From Flectobacillus longus (GTDB taxonomy: Bacteria > Bacteroidota > Bacteroidia > Cytophagales > Spirosomataceae): a stretch of DNA of 64,000 nt. The notes under the pieces are model-generated. The model was given only the letters and a program-made list of their open reading frames with translations. It made no database searches and had not been told where the DNA came from. The translations under genes and the position numbers were made by a program. Position 1 is the first letter of the stretch. Each line of letters opens with the position of its first letter. The stretch spans positions 186,001 to 250,000 of the forward strand of contig NZ_JASHIC010000002.1 in the NCBI RefSeq assembly GCF_030056705.1, given 5' to 3'. This document shows, in pieces, positions 9,740 to 18,633 of the stretch.

Positions 9740-10480
9740 TTAGTTTTGCCCTATTCTTTTGAAGAATTCTTCAGAATAGTGCTCGCTGACAGGGATTTGC
9801 ATATTGCCAATTTTGATTTTGAGATTACGAATAGACTCAATTTTAGGCATTGCTACGATATATGATTTATGAATACGGAAGAAATGTTCCGTAGGAAGTT
9901 TCTCTTCAATAGCCTTCATGGTCATACGAGTCACGATAGGCTTGGTGGTTCCTTCCAAATGAATTTTGATATAATCCTTCAGTCCCTCGATATACGTAAT
10001 ATCTGAGATTTTGACTTTTACCAAAGAATAGTCAGCATTGACAAAAATAGAATCTGTTTCATACACAAGCCCTTTTTCTTTTTCCTCGACTTCTGTAACC
10101 TGAGCGCTTTTTAATTTCAGGTTATGTAAATCGTAAGCTTTGTTTACAGCTTTTAGGAATCTATCAAAAGAAACAGGTTTGAGTAAGTAGTCTACCACAT
10201 CCAAATCAAAGCCTTCTAATGCGTATTGTTGATAAGCCGTAATAAAAATTACCATTGGAGGTTCTTTGACACTTTGTAAGAATTGAACTCCCGTAATTCC
10301 GGGCATTTGAATATCTAAAAAAACTAAGTCAATCGACTCATTTTGAAGTGTTTCAATAGCATCAAAAGCATTTTTACAGCGTTTTACTAAGTTTAGAAAG
10401 GGAACTTTGTTAATATTATCTTCCAATAAATCTAGAGCAAGGTTCTCGTCATCTACCGCTAGACAGTTTAGTTTTATCAT
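9740..10480 (-). CDS. LytTR-family response regulator
   Basis: The 246-residue regulator has a receiver domain (about 1-120) with acidic residues D10 and D11, the phospho-acceptor D56 in VFLDIQMP and K104 (LLKPV). A LytTR DNA-binding domain follows (about 140-246; ITYIEGLKDYIKIHL, HFFRIHKSYIV). It acts in the cytoplasm as a transcription factor. Its partner is the LytS-type kinase encoded 323 bp upstream on the same strand. The regulon is unknown; the TonB receptor downstream is one candidate by position only. Confidence 0.93.
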   Translation of the reverse strand: MIKLNCLAVDDENLALDLLEDNINKVPFLNLVKRCKNAFDAIETLQNESIDLVFLDIQMPGITGVQFLQSVKEPPMVIFITAYQQYALEGFDLDVVDYLLKPVSFDRFLKAVNKAYDLHNLKLKSAQVTEVEEKEKGLVYETDSIFVNADYSLVKVKISDITYIEGLKDYIKIHLEGTTKPIVTRMTMKAIEEKLPTEHFFRIHKSYIVAMPKIESIRNLKIKIGNMQIPVSEHYSEEFFKRIGQN

Positions 10481-10803
10481 ATTTTGAGAAGTATTTGAAA
10501 ATCAAAAAGCAACTAATAAGCTAATGAGTAAAATTACATTAATATTACCCGCATTAGGCTTTAAGCGTTATGCTGTAGACCAAAAGTTTAATCATATTTC
10601 TAATGAAACAATATAAACCTTTTAACCCAATGCTCACTGCTAATTGCCTATAGCATTAAGACTATTAGTTACCGAAAAGAGTTGCCTTAGGCTTTGCGAA
10701 TGTAGAAAAAGTCAAGCAGATTTTTAGCCTTGTGTGCCCTTGACACAAGGTATTTATAGCCTAACAACAGCTAGGTTAAGCTAAAATACAAGAATTATCC
10801 GAC
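10481..10803. other. Gap between kinase and regulator genes
   Basis: No ORF of interest is seen in this stretch. An 8-bp inverted repeat (CCTTGTGT 10728-10735 / ACACAAGG 10743-10750) is present but lacks a T-run on either strand. The length suggests that the regulator has its own promoter, although one -7-like site only was seen (TAATTTTA on the minus strand). Confidence 0.4.
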
Positions 10804-11844
10804 TTATACTTGAATGTGTAGACGAACGTCATACCAATGACTATCCTGTGTGATGATGAGTTGATGTTGTTCTGGATACAACAATGCTAGGCGACGCCTC
10901 ACATTACTTAGTCCAATACCAGAAGCATGGTCTTTGGCTTCAGGTTTAGGATTTATTTTATTTTTTACCGAAAATATCAAGCCTTTATCTTCTACCTCCA
11001 TAGCGATATGAATTTCTGGGTTTAGAATCATACCAATACCATGTTTAAAGGCATTTTCGACAAATGGAATAATGAGCATGGGTTCGAGTAAAATATTAGA
11101 TTCTTTTTCGGGTTTCTGAAAAGAAACGACAACATCATCTCCAAAACGAATCATTTGTAAGTCGATGTAACTTTGTAAATATTGAATTTCTTTGCTCAAT
11201 AATACTTTTGTTCCTTCAGACTCATATAACATATAACGCATAAGTTCGGAGAGCTTAATAACCACAGGTTCAACCATATCAGGCTTGCGTCTTGACAAGG
11301 ATACAATGCTATTGAGCACATTGAACATGAAGTGTGGGCTTATCTGCGAACGCAAAAATGAAAGCTCAGATTTGAGCCTCTCATTTTCTTGTTCTTTGCG
11401 AACTTCTTCTTTGTGGATATTATCGGCCATAATGCGGTAGCTTGTGCTAATTGCCAAGACAAACAGCGTTTGGAATATAGTACCCAAACGAGGGAATCTT
11501 GTTGCATTTGGTCCAAATAATAATACCTTTCCTAAACCATTTAAGTAAAAAAGTGCAGTCATTGCCACAATTAGCGCAATGATATACAACCACACATTAT
11601 TACGCTTTGTCCAAATTTTAGGAATCAAAACTTGTGAATTGAGGTAAAAGAAAGGGATATTGAGCATACTCAACAACGTAAAATACATGGTTGCATTTGC
11701 GTTGGGAGGAGGCAGGCTAGGATTGATTTTGGGAGGATCTGGAGTTGTTCCTCTTAGTAAATATGGTAATGACAAGAAGCAAATCCACCCAATAATGTGG
11801 AAAAGTGCTTGTTGTTTGTTGATATTTTTGATAGAAATAGTCAC
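10804..11844 (-). CDS. LytS-type sensor histidine kinase
   Basis: The 346-residue membrane kinase has four hydrophobic segments (about 14-30, 54-75, 84-103 and 124-138). These are followed by a coiled linker and a His_kinase domain with H171 in QISPHFMFNVLNS. The ATPase part has an N-box (PFVENAFKHGI) and a G-box (GIGLSNVRRRL). No extracellular sensor domain is visible, so the membrane part probably senses the signal. It pairs with the LytTR regulator downstream. The N-terminal loop 35-50 is rich in proline. The start at 11842-11844 is an ATG. Confidence 0.92.
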   Translation of the reverse strand: MTISIKNINKQQALFHIIGWICFLSLPYLLRGTTPDPPKINPSLPPPNANATMYFTLLSMLNIPFFYLNSQVLIPKIWTKRNNVWLYIIALIVAMTALFYLNGLGKVLLFGPNATRFPRLGTIFQTLFVLAISTSYRIMADNIHKEEVRKEQENERLKSELSFLRSQISPHFMFNVLNSIVSLSRRKPDMVEPVVIKLSELMRYMLYESEGTKVLLSKEIQYLQSYIDLQMIRFGDDVVVSFQKPEKESNILLEPMLIIPFVENAFKHGIGMILNPEIHIAMEVEDKGLIFSVKNKINPKPEAKDHASGIGLSNVRRRLALLYPEQHQLIITQDSHWYDVRLHIQV

Positions 11845-12020
11845 ACTCAGTTTTTTCTACAAACATAAGTACTTTACACTTCCCTCCCAAGAGAGAAGTG
11901 TAAAGTATTGTATTTCAACGACGAAAATGTTTTTTCTTGAGACAAGGAAGCTGCTAGTTATTCTATTCTAAGAAGTACTGGATTGTTTGTGGAACATTAT
12001 TCGGATCTCTAATGAATATG

Positions 12021-12320
12021 CTAGATAGAGACTATTACTTTCCAATATCCGCCGTTGTCGCCTCCAACTCTTTCGATTTTGTTTTCTGTTTTCAAGCTTT
12101 TAATAGCTCTTTCGATGGTTCTTTGGCTTTTGTCTAATTCTTTTGCTAAGGCTATTGTAGTAATATAAGGATTGTGATTGATTAGTTTAAGAACCTTCTC
12201 CGACATAACTATTTTCTTTTGTTTGATTTCGAGGGTTACACTCGCAAAATCATAATTAAATGTGGGAGTAAGTAAACCGTAGCCGATGCACTCATTGATT
12301 ATTCTTATAGTACCACGTCT
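12021..12320 (-). pseudogene. 5'-truncated remnant of a RecG-C / AlbA_2-type regulator
   Basis: The last 61 codons from ATG 12204-12206 encode a winged HTH (ITTIALAKELDKSQRTIERAIKSLK) and end IERVGGDNGGYWKVI. This is the usual tail of AlbA_2 / RecG-C-terminal putative regulators. The same frame stays open upstream of that ATG to 12320 and reads RRGTIRIINECIGYGLLTP. That fits the segment just before the HTH in this family. A TAG stop at 12321-12323 closes the frame, inside a GTAGAGACG sequence typical of the dispersed repeats here. Several hundred N-terminal residues are therefore missing. The 61-residue HTH might still be expressed, but I favour a gene remnant. Confidence 0.65.
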
Positions 12321-12430
12321 CTACATGTAAAAGCCAATTAATAAGACTGGTGACACTTCCGAAATCCCACATCCCAAATCCGCAATAGTTGTACAGCCCT
12401 GATTCACAATTCATCACTCACAATTGAGCT
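12312..12430. repeat. Degenerate dispersed intergenic repeat
   Basis: The stretch contains ACGTCTCTACATGTAAAAGCC, related to the GTCTCTACAAGCAAAATTC part of the element at 50930-51060. It ends in TTCACAATTCATCACTCACAATTG, a copy of the AATTCACAATT family. It separates the pseudogene from the prolyl oligopeptidase gene. Confidence 0.5.
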
Positions 12431-12506
12431 AGGGCTATCTAAAACTCAAAATTTATCCGTATTTTCGAAAAAACTCTTATTCAACAAACCTAATTCTTCA
12501 TCGAAA

Positions 12507-14612
12507 ATGAACAAATCCCTTTCGCTAGTATCAGCCTTGGTACTGGCTCCTATGTTAAGTATGGCGCAGTGGAAATACCCCGAAACAGCAAAAGTAAATC
12601 AAGTCGATAATTATCATGGTACACAAGTAGCCGACCCGTATCGTTGGCTCGAAGATGACCGTTCTGCCGAAACGGCACAATGGGTAAAAGCTCAAAATAC
12701 ATTGACTTTTGATTACCTCGAAAAAATCCCCTATCGTAACGCCCTCAAAAAGCGTATCGAGCAAGTTTTTAATTATCAAAAACTTTCTGCTCCTTCTCGC
12801 AAGGGCGAATGGTTTTATTTTTACAAAAACAATGGCTTACAAAATCAATCAGTTTTATATCGTCAAAAAGGCTTGAATGGTGCGCCTGAGGTGGTGCTTG
12901 ATCCTAACCAATTGTCGCCCGATGGTACTACACGCTTGCAAAGTTTTGTGATTTCGAAAGATGGCAAATATGCAGCCTACACCCTTTCAAAAGGTGGTTC
13001 GGACTGGCAAGATGGCTATGTGATGGACTTGACAACGAAAACCAATTTGTCCGAAAAAATCGAATGGATTAAGGTTTCTACGATTTCTTGGCAGGGCAAT
13101 GGCTTTTATTACAGCCGTTATCCCAAACCAGAAGGAAGTGCTTTAGCAGCCAAAAATGAAAATCACCAAGTTTGGTTCCACCGTGTAGGTACACCCCAAT
13201 CTGATGACCAATTGGTTTATCAAGATTTGAAAAACTTACAACGTTTCCATTATTTACAAGTAACAGAAGACGAAAAGTTTGCTATTCTGATTGTCTCTGA
13301 CCGTGGTAAAGGCAAAGAAGGAAATGCGCTTTTTTACAAAAAAGCAGGACAAGAGTCTTTCCAACCTATCGTGGCAGAAGTTGACAAATTTAGTTATTCG
13401 GTAATCGATAATATCGGCGATGAGTTTTTGATAGAAACCAATGAGAATGCTCAAAACTCGAAAATCGTTCGATTTAATCCTGCTAATAAATCTTGGAAAG
13501 TGGTTATTCCTGAAAAAGCTGAACCGCTTCAAGGGGCTCGTACTGCTGGTGGAAAATTGTTTTTGTCTTACCTCAAAGACGTAACGACTCGTGTATATGT
13601 ACACGCAATGGATGGTAAATTAGAAAACGAAGTGAAATTGCCAGGCTTGGGTACTTGCTCGGGTTTTGGAGGCAATGCCGACGATAAGTTTGTATTTTAT
13701 ACTTTCACGTCGTTCACTTTTCCGCCAACGATATATCGCTATGATATTGCTACCAAGAAAAGTACAGTATTTACTAAACCTGAGTTAAGTTTTGATCCAT
13801 CAGCGTTTGAAACGAAGCAAATTTTTTATACCAGTAAAGACGGAACCAAGGTTCCTATGTTTATTACTTACAAAAAAGGACTTCAGCTCAATAGTCAAAA
13901 TCCAACCTTATTGTATGCTTACGGAGGTTTTAATGTAAGTTCGTTACCAGCTTTTAGTGCTACTTTGATTCCTTTCTTGGAGCAAGGTGGTGTATATGCT
14001 TTGGCAAATATTCGTGGTGGAGCTGAGTACGGTGAAAAATGGCATGAAGCAGGTATGAAGCTCAAAAAACAAAATGTGTTTGATGATTTCATTGCTGCTG
14101 GCGAATACCTGATTGCTCAGAAATATTGTGATAATCAACATTTGGCACTAAGAGGAGGCTCAAATGGTGGCTTGTTGGTAGGAGCAGTGATTAACCAACG
14201 CCCAGACTTATGTAAAGTGGCGTTCCCACAAGTGGGAGTAATGGATATGTTGCGTTATCATAAATTTACCATCGGTTGGAACTGGTCACCAGAATATGGT
14301 AATTCGGACGATGCTACCGATTTCAAGAATTTATTCCAATATTCTCCATTGCACAATATCAAATCGGTGGCATATCCTGCCACTATGGTAACGACCGCCG
14401 ACCATGATGACCGTGTTGTACCAGCGCATTCATTCAAATACACAGCTGAGTTACAGGAAAAAGCGGGACCAGTATCTAGTAACCCTTTGTTGATTCGTGT
14501 AGATGTAAACTCTGGTCACGGTGCAAGTAATACTGCCAAAAGCATCGAGCAAACAGCAGATATTTATGCGTTTTTGTTTTATAACATGGGCTTTGTTCCG
14601 AAAAAATTGTAA
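12507..14612 (+). CDS. Prolyl oligopeptidase family serine peptidase (S9)
   Basis: The 701-residue protein cleaves short proline-containing peptides after proline. A signal peptide (about 1-20, LVLAPMLSMAQ) sends it to the periplasm. The N-terminal part YPETAKVNQVDNYHGTQVADPYRWLED is typical of S9A. A seven-bladed propeller covers about 75-430, followed by the alpha/beta-hydrolase domain. The catalytic residues are visible: S552 in GGSNGG, D634 in DHDDRVVP and H671 in SGHGAS. Length is normal for the family. The gene appears single. It ends in a large inverted repeat shared with the start of the next gene. Confidence 0.95.
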   Translation: MNKSLSLVSALVLAPMLSMAQWKYPETAKVNQVDNYHGTQVADPYRWLEDDRSAETAQWVKAQNTLTFDYLEKIPYRNALKKRIEQVFNYQKLSAPSRKGEWFYFYKNNGLQNQSVLYRQKGLNGAPEVVLDPNQLSPDGTTRLQSFVISKDGKYAAYTLSKGGSDWQDGYVMDLTTKTNLSEKIEWIKVSTISWQGNGFYYSRYPKPEGSALAAKNENHQVWFHRVGTPQSDDQLVYQDLKNLQRFHYLQVTEDEKFAILIVSDRGKGKEGNALFYKKAGQESFQPIVAEVDKFSYSVIDNIGDEFLIETNENAQNSKIVRFNPANKSWKVVIPEKAEPLQGARTAGGKLFLSYLKDVTTRVYVHAMDGKLENEVKLPGLGTCSGFGGNADDKFVFYTFTSFTFPPTIYRYDIATKKSTVFTKPELSFDPSAFETKQIFYTSKDGTKVPMFITYKKGLQLNSQNPTLLYAYGGFNVSSLPAFSATLIPFLEQGGVYALANIRGGAEYGEKWHEAGMKLKKQNVFDDFIAAGEYLIAQKYCDNQHLALRGGSNGGLLVGAVINQRPDLCKVAFPQVGVMDMLRYHKFTIGWNWSPEYGNSDDATDFKNLFQYSPLHNIKSVAYPATMVTTADHDDRVVPAHSFKYTAELQEKAGPVSSNPLLIRVDVNSGHGASNTAKSIEQTADIYAFLFYNMGFVPKKL

Positions 14613-14613
14613 A

Positions 14614-14694
14614 GAGGGGATAGGGATTAGGCAAAGAGGCACTAGTGAAAAATAAAAATACTCCTTGCCTAGTGCCTCTTGCCTAACCCCTCTC
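14614..14694 (+). repeat. Large inverted repeat ending 8 nt before a start codon
   Basis: The left arm is 14614-14645 and the right arm 14669-14694. The arms pair over about 26 bp with bulges (GGCAAAGAGGCACTAG / CTAGTGCCTCTTGCC at the core). It can terminate the peptidase transcript. It also sits against the ATG at 14703 and could hide its ribosome binding site. Confidence 0.65.
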
Positions 14695-14702
14695 AGAAAG
14701 CT

Positions 14703-15209
14703 ATGCTACCAAAAATCAATTTTGCTTCTCTATTTTGGGTAATGTTGAGTCTGACGGCTTGTCAGACCACCCAGAAGATTTATGTGGTTCGTCATGCGGA
14801 AAAGGATGTGGCTTTTCAAGGAAACGACCGTATGCGTCCACTCAATGTTCAAGGACATCAACGAGCTGGGGCTTTGTATCAACGCTTAGCAAAAGCAGAT
14901 ATTCAAAAAATCTTTGTAACTGAGTATTTGCGTGTGCAACAGACCGCTGATTCGCTTCGTATCAAAAATCGGATAGATACACTTTGGTATAGTGCCAAAG
15001 ATGCAGTTTTGTCAGACAATTTGGAAAAAGTAGGTGTTCAAAACAAGACAATCTTGATTGTAGGTCATAGCAATACCGTACCAGATATCATCCGAAAATT
15101 TGGGGTTAATTTTGAAACCAAGATATTGCCAGATACAGAGTATGATAATCTATATATTATTAGCAGGAAGAAAGGCAAAGTGCTAAGGTTTGAAGCAAGT
15201 AAATATTAG
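14703..15209 (+). CDS. Histidine phosphatase family lipoprotein
   Basis: The preferred start is ATG 14703, since it begins a lipoprotein signal (FWVMLSLTAC, Cys 18). An in-frame ATG at 14679 lies inside the upstream hairpin arm. The mature part is a short histidine phosphatase (phosphoglycerate mutase-like) fold. It has the catalytic RHG-type motif in VVRHAEKD, a second conserved Arg in LRVQQTADSL and the late catalytic His in IVGHSNTVPDII. At 168 residues it is close to SixA-sized members. The natural substrate is not known. Confidence 0.88.
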   Translation: MLPKINFASLFWVMLSLTACQTTQKIYVVRHAEKDVAFQGNDRMRPLNVQGHQRAGALYQRLAKADIQKIFVTEYLRVQQTADSLRIKNRIDTLWYSAKDAVLSDNLEKVGVQNKTILIVGHSNTVPDIIRKFGVNFETKILPDTEYDNLYIISRKKGKVLRFEASKY

Positions 15210-15228
15210 CGAATAATAGGATGAGAAG

Positions 15229-15265
15229 TCCCCTGTATAGCTAGACTATGCAGGGGATTTTTGTT
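15229..15265 (+). terminator. Rho-independent terminator
   Basis: The stem TCCCCTGTATAG / CTATGCAGGGGA (one G-U-type mismatch) closes a 5-nt loop and is followed by TTTTTG. It lies 20 bp after the histidine phosphatase stop. Confidence 0.9.
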
Positions 15266-15749
15266 TGGTGCAAAAAAATATTGAAATATTTATAAGTAAA
15301 AATGCTTATTTCTTTTTTGGAGAAAGTACCCTCAATTATACCTACATTTGTCATTTTTCGTATGAATAATTGCTATAACAATAGTTTTTATATCTCCTTT
15401 TTGAAAAAAGAATTAAAATTTAGATATAAGGATACCGAATGTCAACTTGCAAGAAATTAAAGTACAAAAAAATATTTGAAAAATTTAGTTTTTATGTTTT
15501 TGAGAAAGAGTGCTATCAAAAAAAGCTGGTTTATCAATAAAAAATGATTTTTGTTGATAAAGTGTATTTTAAAAGTAGTATTAGTATTTAAAAAAAGGCT
15601 AAAATCATCTGAAAAAGGGCTAAAAATCAACTTTTTGTTAAAAAATGAGGTGCTTGACATTGATTTTTTTTATTGTAAACTTTCGGTCGTAATTCTTAGT
15701 AGAAGCAACAAACGAAACAAAATAAAACCACAATAAAATAAGGAAAGAT
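15266..15749. other. AT-rich gap, possible leader
   Basis: No credible gene is seen; short ORFs on both strands at 15457-15736 are Lys/Phe/Ile-rich chance frames. TACATTTG at 15343-15350 matches the -7 promoter element, with a TTTG at 15316-15319 at a spacing (23 nt) longer than usual. If used, it would give a leader of about 390 nt before the gene at 15750. A sigma70-like pair (TTGACA, 16 nt, TAAACT) at about 15654-15681 is also present. Confidence 0.35.
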
Positions 15750-16160
15750 ATGGAAGCGACGATGAAATCAAATCAGTTTTTGACTCCTAATTTATATACA
15801 AGCATAAACGAGGTAGAGATATTAGATTGTTTAGTTGATTTTGGATATATGCCAAAAGAATTCAACCAAAACCAAGTCATCTCATTTGTAAAAGATGAGA
15901 ACTTTTACTTAGTACTATTTATGGTACGCGAAGATGGACAGAAGGGTTTCTTAATGTATGAAATATTAGATTTTACTATGCACGAACAAGAGCTCTATAT
16001 GATGTCTCATCTTTTCAGAAACTTAGTAGCGTCTAATAAAAATAACTATACTTATCGTAAGGCTCAGTACAAACTAGACGAAATGTTAGGTATGGTTCCT
16101 ACATTCAGAGCGTTATACAAAAAACGTTTTGATGTAGATGATTATGGAATGGCTGCATAA
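15750..16160 (+). CDS. Conserved-looking small cytoplasmic protein, unknown function
   Basis: The 136-residue product is not recognised. It has no signal peptide or membrane segment. It is acidic and aromatic-rich, with an alternating pattern (ISFVKDENFYLVLFMVREDGQKGFLMYEIL) suggesting a beta sheet. A helical stretch with many Met, Leu and Tyr follows (HEQELYMMSHLFRNLV), then a basic end (YKKRFDVDDYGMAA). The start MEATMK has an AGGAAAG purine run just upstream, and a second ATG lies five codons in. Codon use looks like its neighbours, so I believe it is a real gene. It precedes a small secreted protein gene by 58 bp. Confidence 0.75.
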   Translation: MEATMKSNQFLTPNLYTSINEVEILDCLVDFGYMPKEFNQNQVISFVKDENFYLVLFMVREDGQKGFLMYEILDFTMHEQELYMMSHLFRNLVASNKNNYTYRKAQYKLDEMLGMVPTFRALYKKRFDVDDYGMAA

Positions 16161-16218
16161 GTTTTTCTTGATGTGAATTTTCTGAAACAAATCACATACA
16201 ATTAAAATTTATTGAATC

Positions 16219-16563
16219 ATGAAAGTATCAGTTTTTGGGGCGGGTTTGTTGTTGATGGCAAGCTTTGGAGCACTCGCCCAAGAAATCCCAGCGGGTGACC
16301 CTAGTTACAACACTGGCAACTACAAGCACCCAAACAAGGCAGCTGCGGCAGCCAAAAAATCAAAGTACATTACGCAGACCGAGCAGGTAGTTTCGAACAG
16401 GAATTACAAGCAGAGTTTAGGAAGTAAAACGGTAGAAAGTGGCTTAGTAATTGAGAGAACGTCGTCAACGGAGCCTGTTAATTACAAAATGCCATACACC
16501 AAGAAAGTCAAAAAATCTACCATTGCCCTTCAAGATACTAGTAAAGGTGTAGTAGGGGAGTAG
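16219..16563 (+). CDS. Small secreted protein, unknown function
   Basis: The 114-residue product begins with a strong signal peptide (MKVSVFGAGLLLMASFGALAQ), so the mature part of about 93 residues is exported. That part is Lys-, Ser- and Thr-rich with no cysteine and no recognisable domain. It appears low in hydrophobic residues and is probably extended or disordered. The gene follows the unknown gene at 15750 by 58 bp on the same strand and may share its transcript. It ends at a large palindrome facing the cytochrome gene. I cannot assign a function. Confidence 0.72.
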   Translation: MKVSVFGAGLLLMASFGALAQEIPAGDPSYNTGNYKHPNKAAAAAKKSKYITQTEQVVSNRNYKQSLGSKTVESGLVIERTSSTEPVNYKMPYTKKVKKSTIALQDTSKGVVGE

Positions 16564-16570
16564 TTTTTAG

Positions 16571-16656
16571 ATTGAGTGAATGAGTGATTTAGTGATTGAA
16601 TAAATTTTAGAATACTAAAACAATCACTAAATTACTCATTCACCAAATCACTCAAT
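16571..16656. repeat. GAGTGA-type palindrome between convergent genes
   Basis: The left arm ATTGAGTGAATGAGTGATTTAGTGATTG (16571-16598) pairs with the right arm (16621-16656). The right arm carries an extra 8-nt repeat unit as a bulge. It is a likely bidirectional terminator and one copy of a dispersed family (see 35836-35900, 43224-43365, 48320-48345). Confidence 0.75.
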
Positions 16657-16659
16657 ATC

Positions 16660-18579
16660 CTAGTCGTGATTCTCCAACTTGTTCAAATCTGCTTGAGCCT
16701 TCTTCTTACCAAGTGCATTAATCCAAGCCGCAATTTTTAGTACATCAGCCTTTGGCACATGCGTCATAGAAGCCATTTCGGTGGCATAATCTGGCCAGTT
16801 TTCTGGTTTTGGGTGATAGACCAATTCCAAAATTTGCTCATTTGTATAATTTCGTTTCGCAACCTCTGTAAACGGAGGACCTACTACACGTGTAGCTTCG
16901 GCATGACAACTGGTACAAGCGTGTTTTTTCAATAAAGTTGCTACTTGTTTGCTGTCAATTAAACCTGCATCTGCTACCTTTTTAGTACCATTAATAGGAG
17001 CCGTCTTTTTCGCTGGCGTGCTTGTACTTGGTGCTGGAGCTGTGCTAGCTTTTACTTTCTGAGATTCTGTTAACTGAGCCGCTTCGCCATCAGGAATATT
17101 GTTGAGTGTATAATACCCGACTTCATGCAAAAGAGGTTGTCCTTCCTCGTTTAAGATACCCGATGGGCGAACTTCATGGATATATCCTTTACGCAAGTTG
17201 TCAATTACTAAACGAACCTTCTTGCGGTCTGCTGATACAATAATTCCTTTCAATGGCGTCTTTTCTTGATTAATAATCGGACTACCGTAGTTGTGGTGAT
17301 ATTTATATGTGAAGCTTTTTAGTTCATAATTCGCTGCATCAGCGGCGGTTTTAGCGTCCACAGGTTGTGTAAATTCAATCTCAAAACCATCTGGTTGTGC
17401 ACTAATTGTTTTCATTTCGAAAGGCAAACGACCATTCCAAACCAAGCGCTGTAAACCATATAAATCTTTTCCAGTAGAACCCCAACCACGTGAAGTCATC
17501 CCTACGAAAATAGAACCATCGTTACCCCAACGTGCACGCACAGTACCTGATTGGAAACCTTCGCGGAATGGGTAACAAGCACCTTGGTATTTGCCATTTA
17601 CTTTTTCCAAACTCATACGCATGGCTTTTGATTGTCCTTGGTCAAATACAATGTATTGTCCTTGGAATGGGCCAAACTTGCCATTGGTTTCATCCTCAAT
17701 CATATCGGCAGTCGAAATACCCATGATAGCATGAGGGAACCACACTGCTGGTAATTTCAACGCTTTTACTTTCTTGGCAGCTTCATACATTGGTTCGCCA
17801 GTATCTGGAAGGTCTTCTTTGGTTAATTTCAAAGGAGAATTTGGTTCTTTTGTCCAATACAATCCACCTGCGTTTCCTGCAAAATCTCCTTTTTCGAGGT
17901 GTGTCACACGTCCTGAACCAACCCAGTCACCTTGGTTTTCGCCAAATAATACATCACCATTAGAGTTTACCGTAAAGCCTGCTGGTGAGCGCAATCCTGT
18001 AGCAACTGGCTCTAGTTTGCCATCTTTGGTTACTTTTACCAACCATCCACGCCATTTGGCCAATTTGCCTTCGCCATAACCTACCCATGCCACGTTGAAA
18101 GTAAGATACATATCGCCGTTTTTATCAAAAACTGGTCCATAAGAATATTCGTGGTAGTTGCCAGACAAGTCCCAATTAGCTACATTTTCGTATAAATCAG
18201 CTTTGTCATCGCCGTCGGTATCTGTCAATTTAGTCAATTCACCACGTTGTGTACAGTAAAAAGAACCATCACGGTATGCTAAACCCAAAGACTCGTGCAA
18301 GCCACTCGCAAAGAGTTTGTAACTAGGTTTTGTACCATTGGTTTGGTAAGGGTTTTCAATAATCCAAACTTCACCACGACGTGTACATACACCCAAACGA
18401 CCGTCAGGCATAGGAGCAAGACCACCCGCCTCTAAGCGGATACCGTCTGGAATGGCAACGGTTTTTATTTCATAAAAATCTTCTTCTGTTAAAGGCTTTG
18501 GTTTGTTTTGTGCTATTCCCGAAGATGCTCCAAGTCCCAAGAGTCCTAGGGTGAGGAGTAATTGATAATATCTTTTCAT
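16660..18579 (-). CDS. Exported beta-propeller dehydrogenase-like protein with C-terminal cytochrome c
   Basis: The 639-residue protein has a signal peptide (about 1-23). A six-bladed propeller domain like the PQQ-dependent sugar dehydrogenase or DUF7133 proteins spans about 30-390 (IRLEAGGLAPMPDGRLGVCTRRGEVWIIENP). A beta-rich linker leads to a class I cytochrome c domain (about 550-630) with the heme motif CTSCH at 555-559. It should act in the periplasm, passing electrons from an organic substrate to heme. The DUF1080 gene sits 54 bp upstream on the same strand, so the two probably share a transcript and act on the same sugars. PQQ binding cannot be judged by eye. Confidence 0.85.
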   Translation of the reverse strand: MKRYYQLLLTLGLLGLGASSGIAQNKPKPLTEEDFYEIKTVAIPDGIRLEAGGLAPMPDGRLGVCTRRGEVWIIENPYQTNGTKPSYKLFASGLHESLGLAYRDGSFYCTQRGELTKLTDTDGDDKADLYENVANWDLSGNYHEYSYGPVFDKNGDMYLTFNVAWVGYGEGKLAKWRGWLVKVTKDGKLEPVATGLRSPAGFTVNSNGDVLFGENQGDWVGSGRVTHLEKGDFAGNAGGLYWTKEPNSPLKLTKEDLPDTGEPMYEAAKKVKALKLPAVWFPHAIMGISTADMIEDETNGKFGPFQGQYIVFDQGQSKAMRMSLEKVNGKYQGACYPFREGFQSGTVRARWGNDGSIFVGMTSRGWGSTGKDLYGLQRLVWNGRLPFEMKTISAQPDGFEIEFTQPVDAKTAADAANYELKSFTYKYHHNYGSPIINQEKTPLKGIIVSADRKKVRLVIDNLRKGYIHEVRPSGILNEEGQPLLHEVGYYTLNNIPDGEAAQLTESQKVKASTAPAPSTSTPAKKTAPINGTKKVADAGLIDSKQVATLLKKHACTSCHAEATRVVGPPFTEVAKRNYTNEQILELVYHPKPENWPDYATEMASMTHVPKADVLKIAAWINALGKKKAQADLNKLENHD

Positions 18580-18633
18580 AAATCTTGAATGCTTAAATAG
18601 AAATGTTGAAAAATCTGTGAATACAATGATTGC

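Noticed and set aside
10728-10750. Inverted repeat between kinase and regulator genes as terminator
   Set aside because: Only 8 bp of stem and no T-run on either strand.
15457-15736. Two short ORFs on opposite strands
   Set aside because: Both are Lys/Phe/Ile-rich chance frames in very AT-rich DNA, without signal peptide, motif or ribosome binding site.
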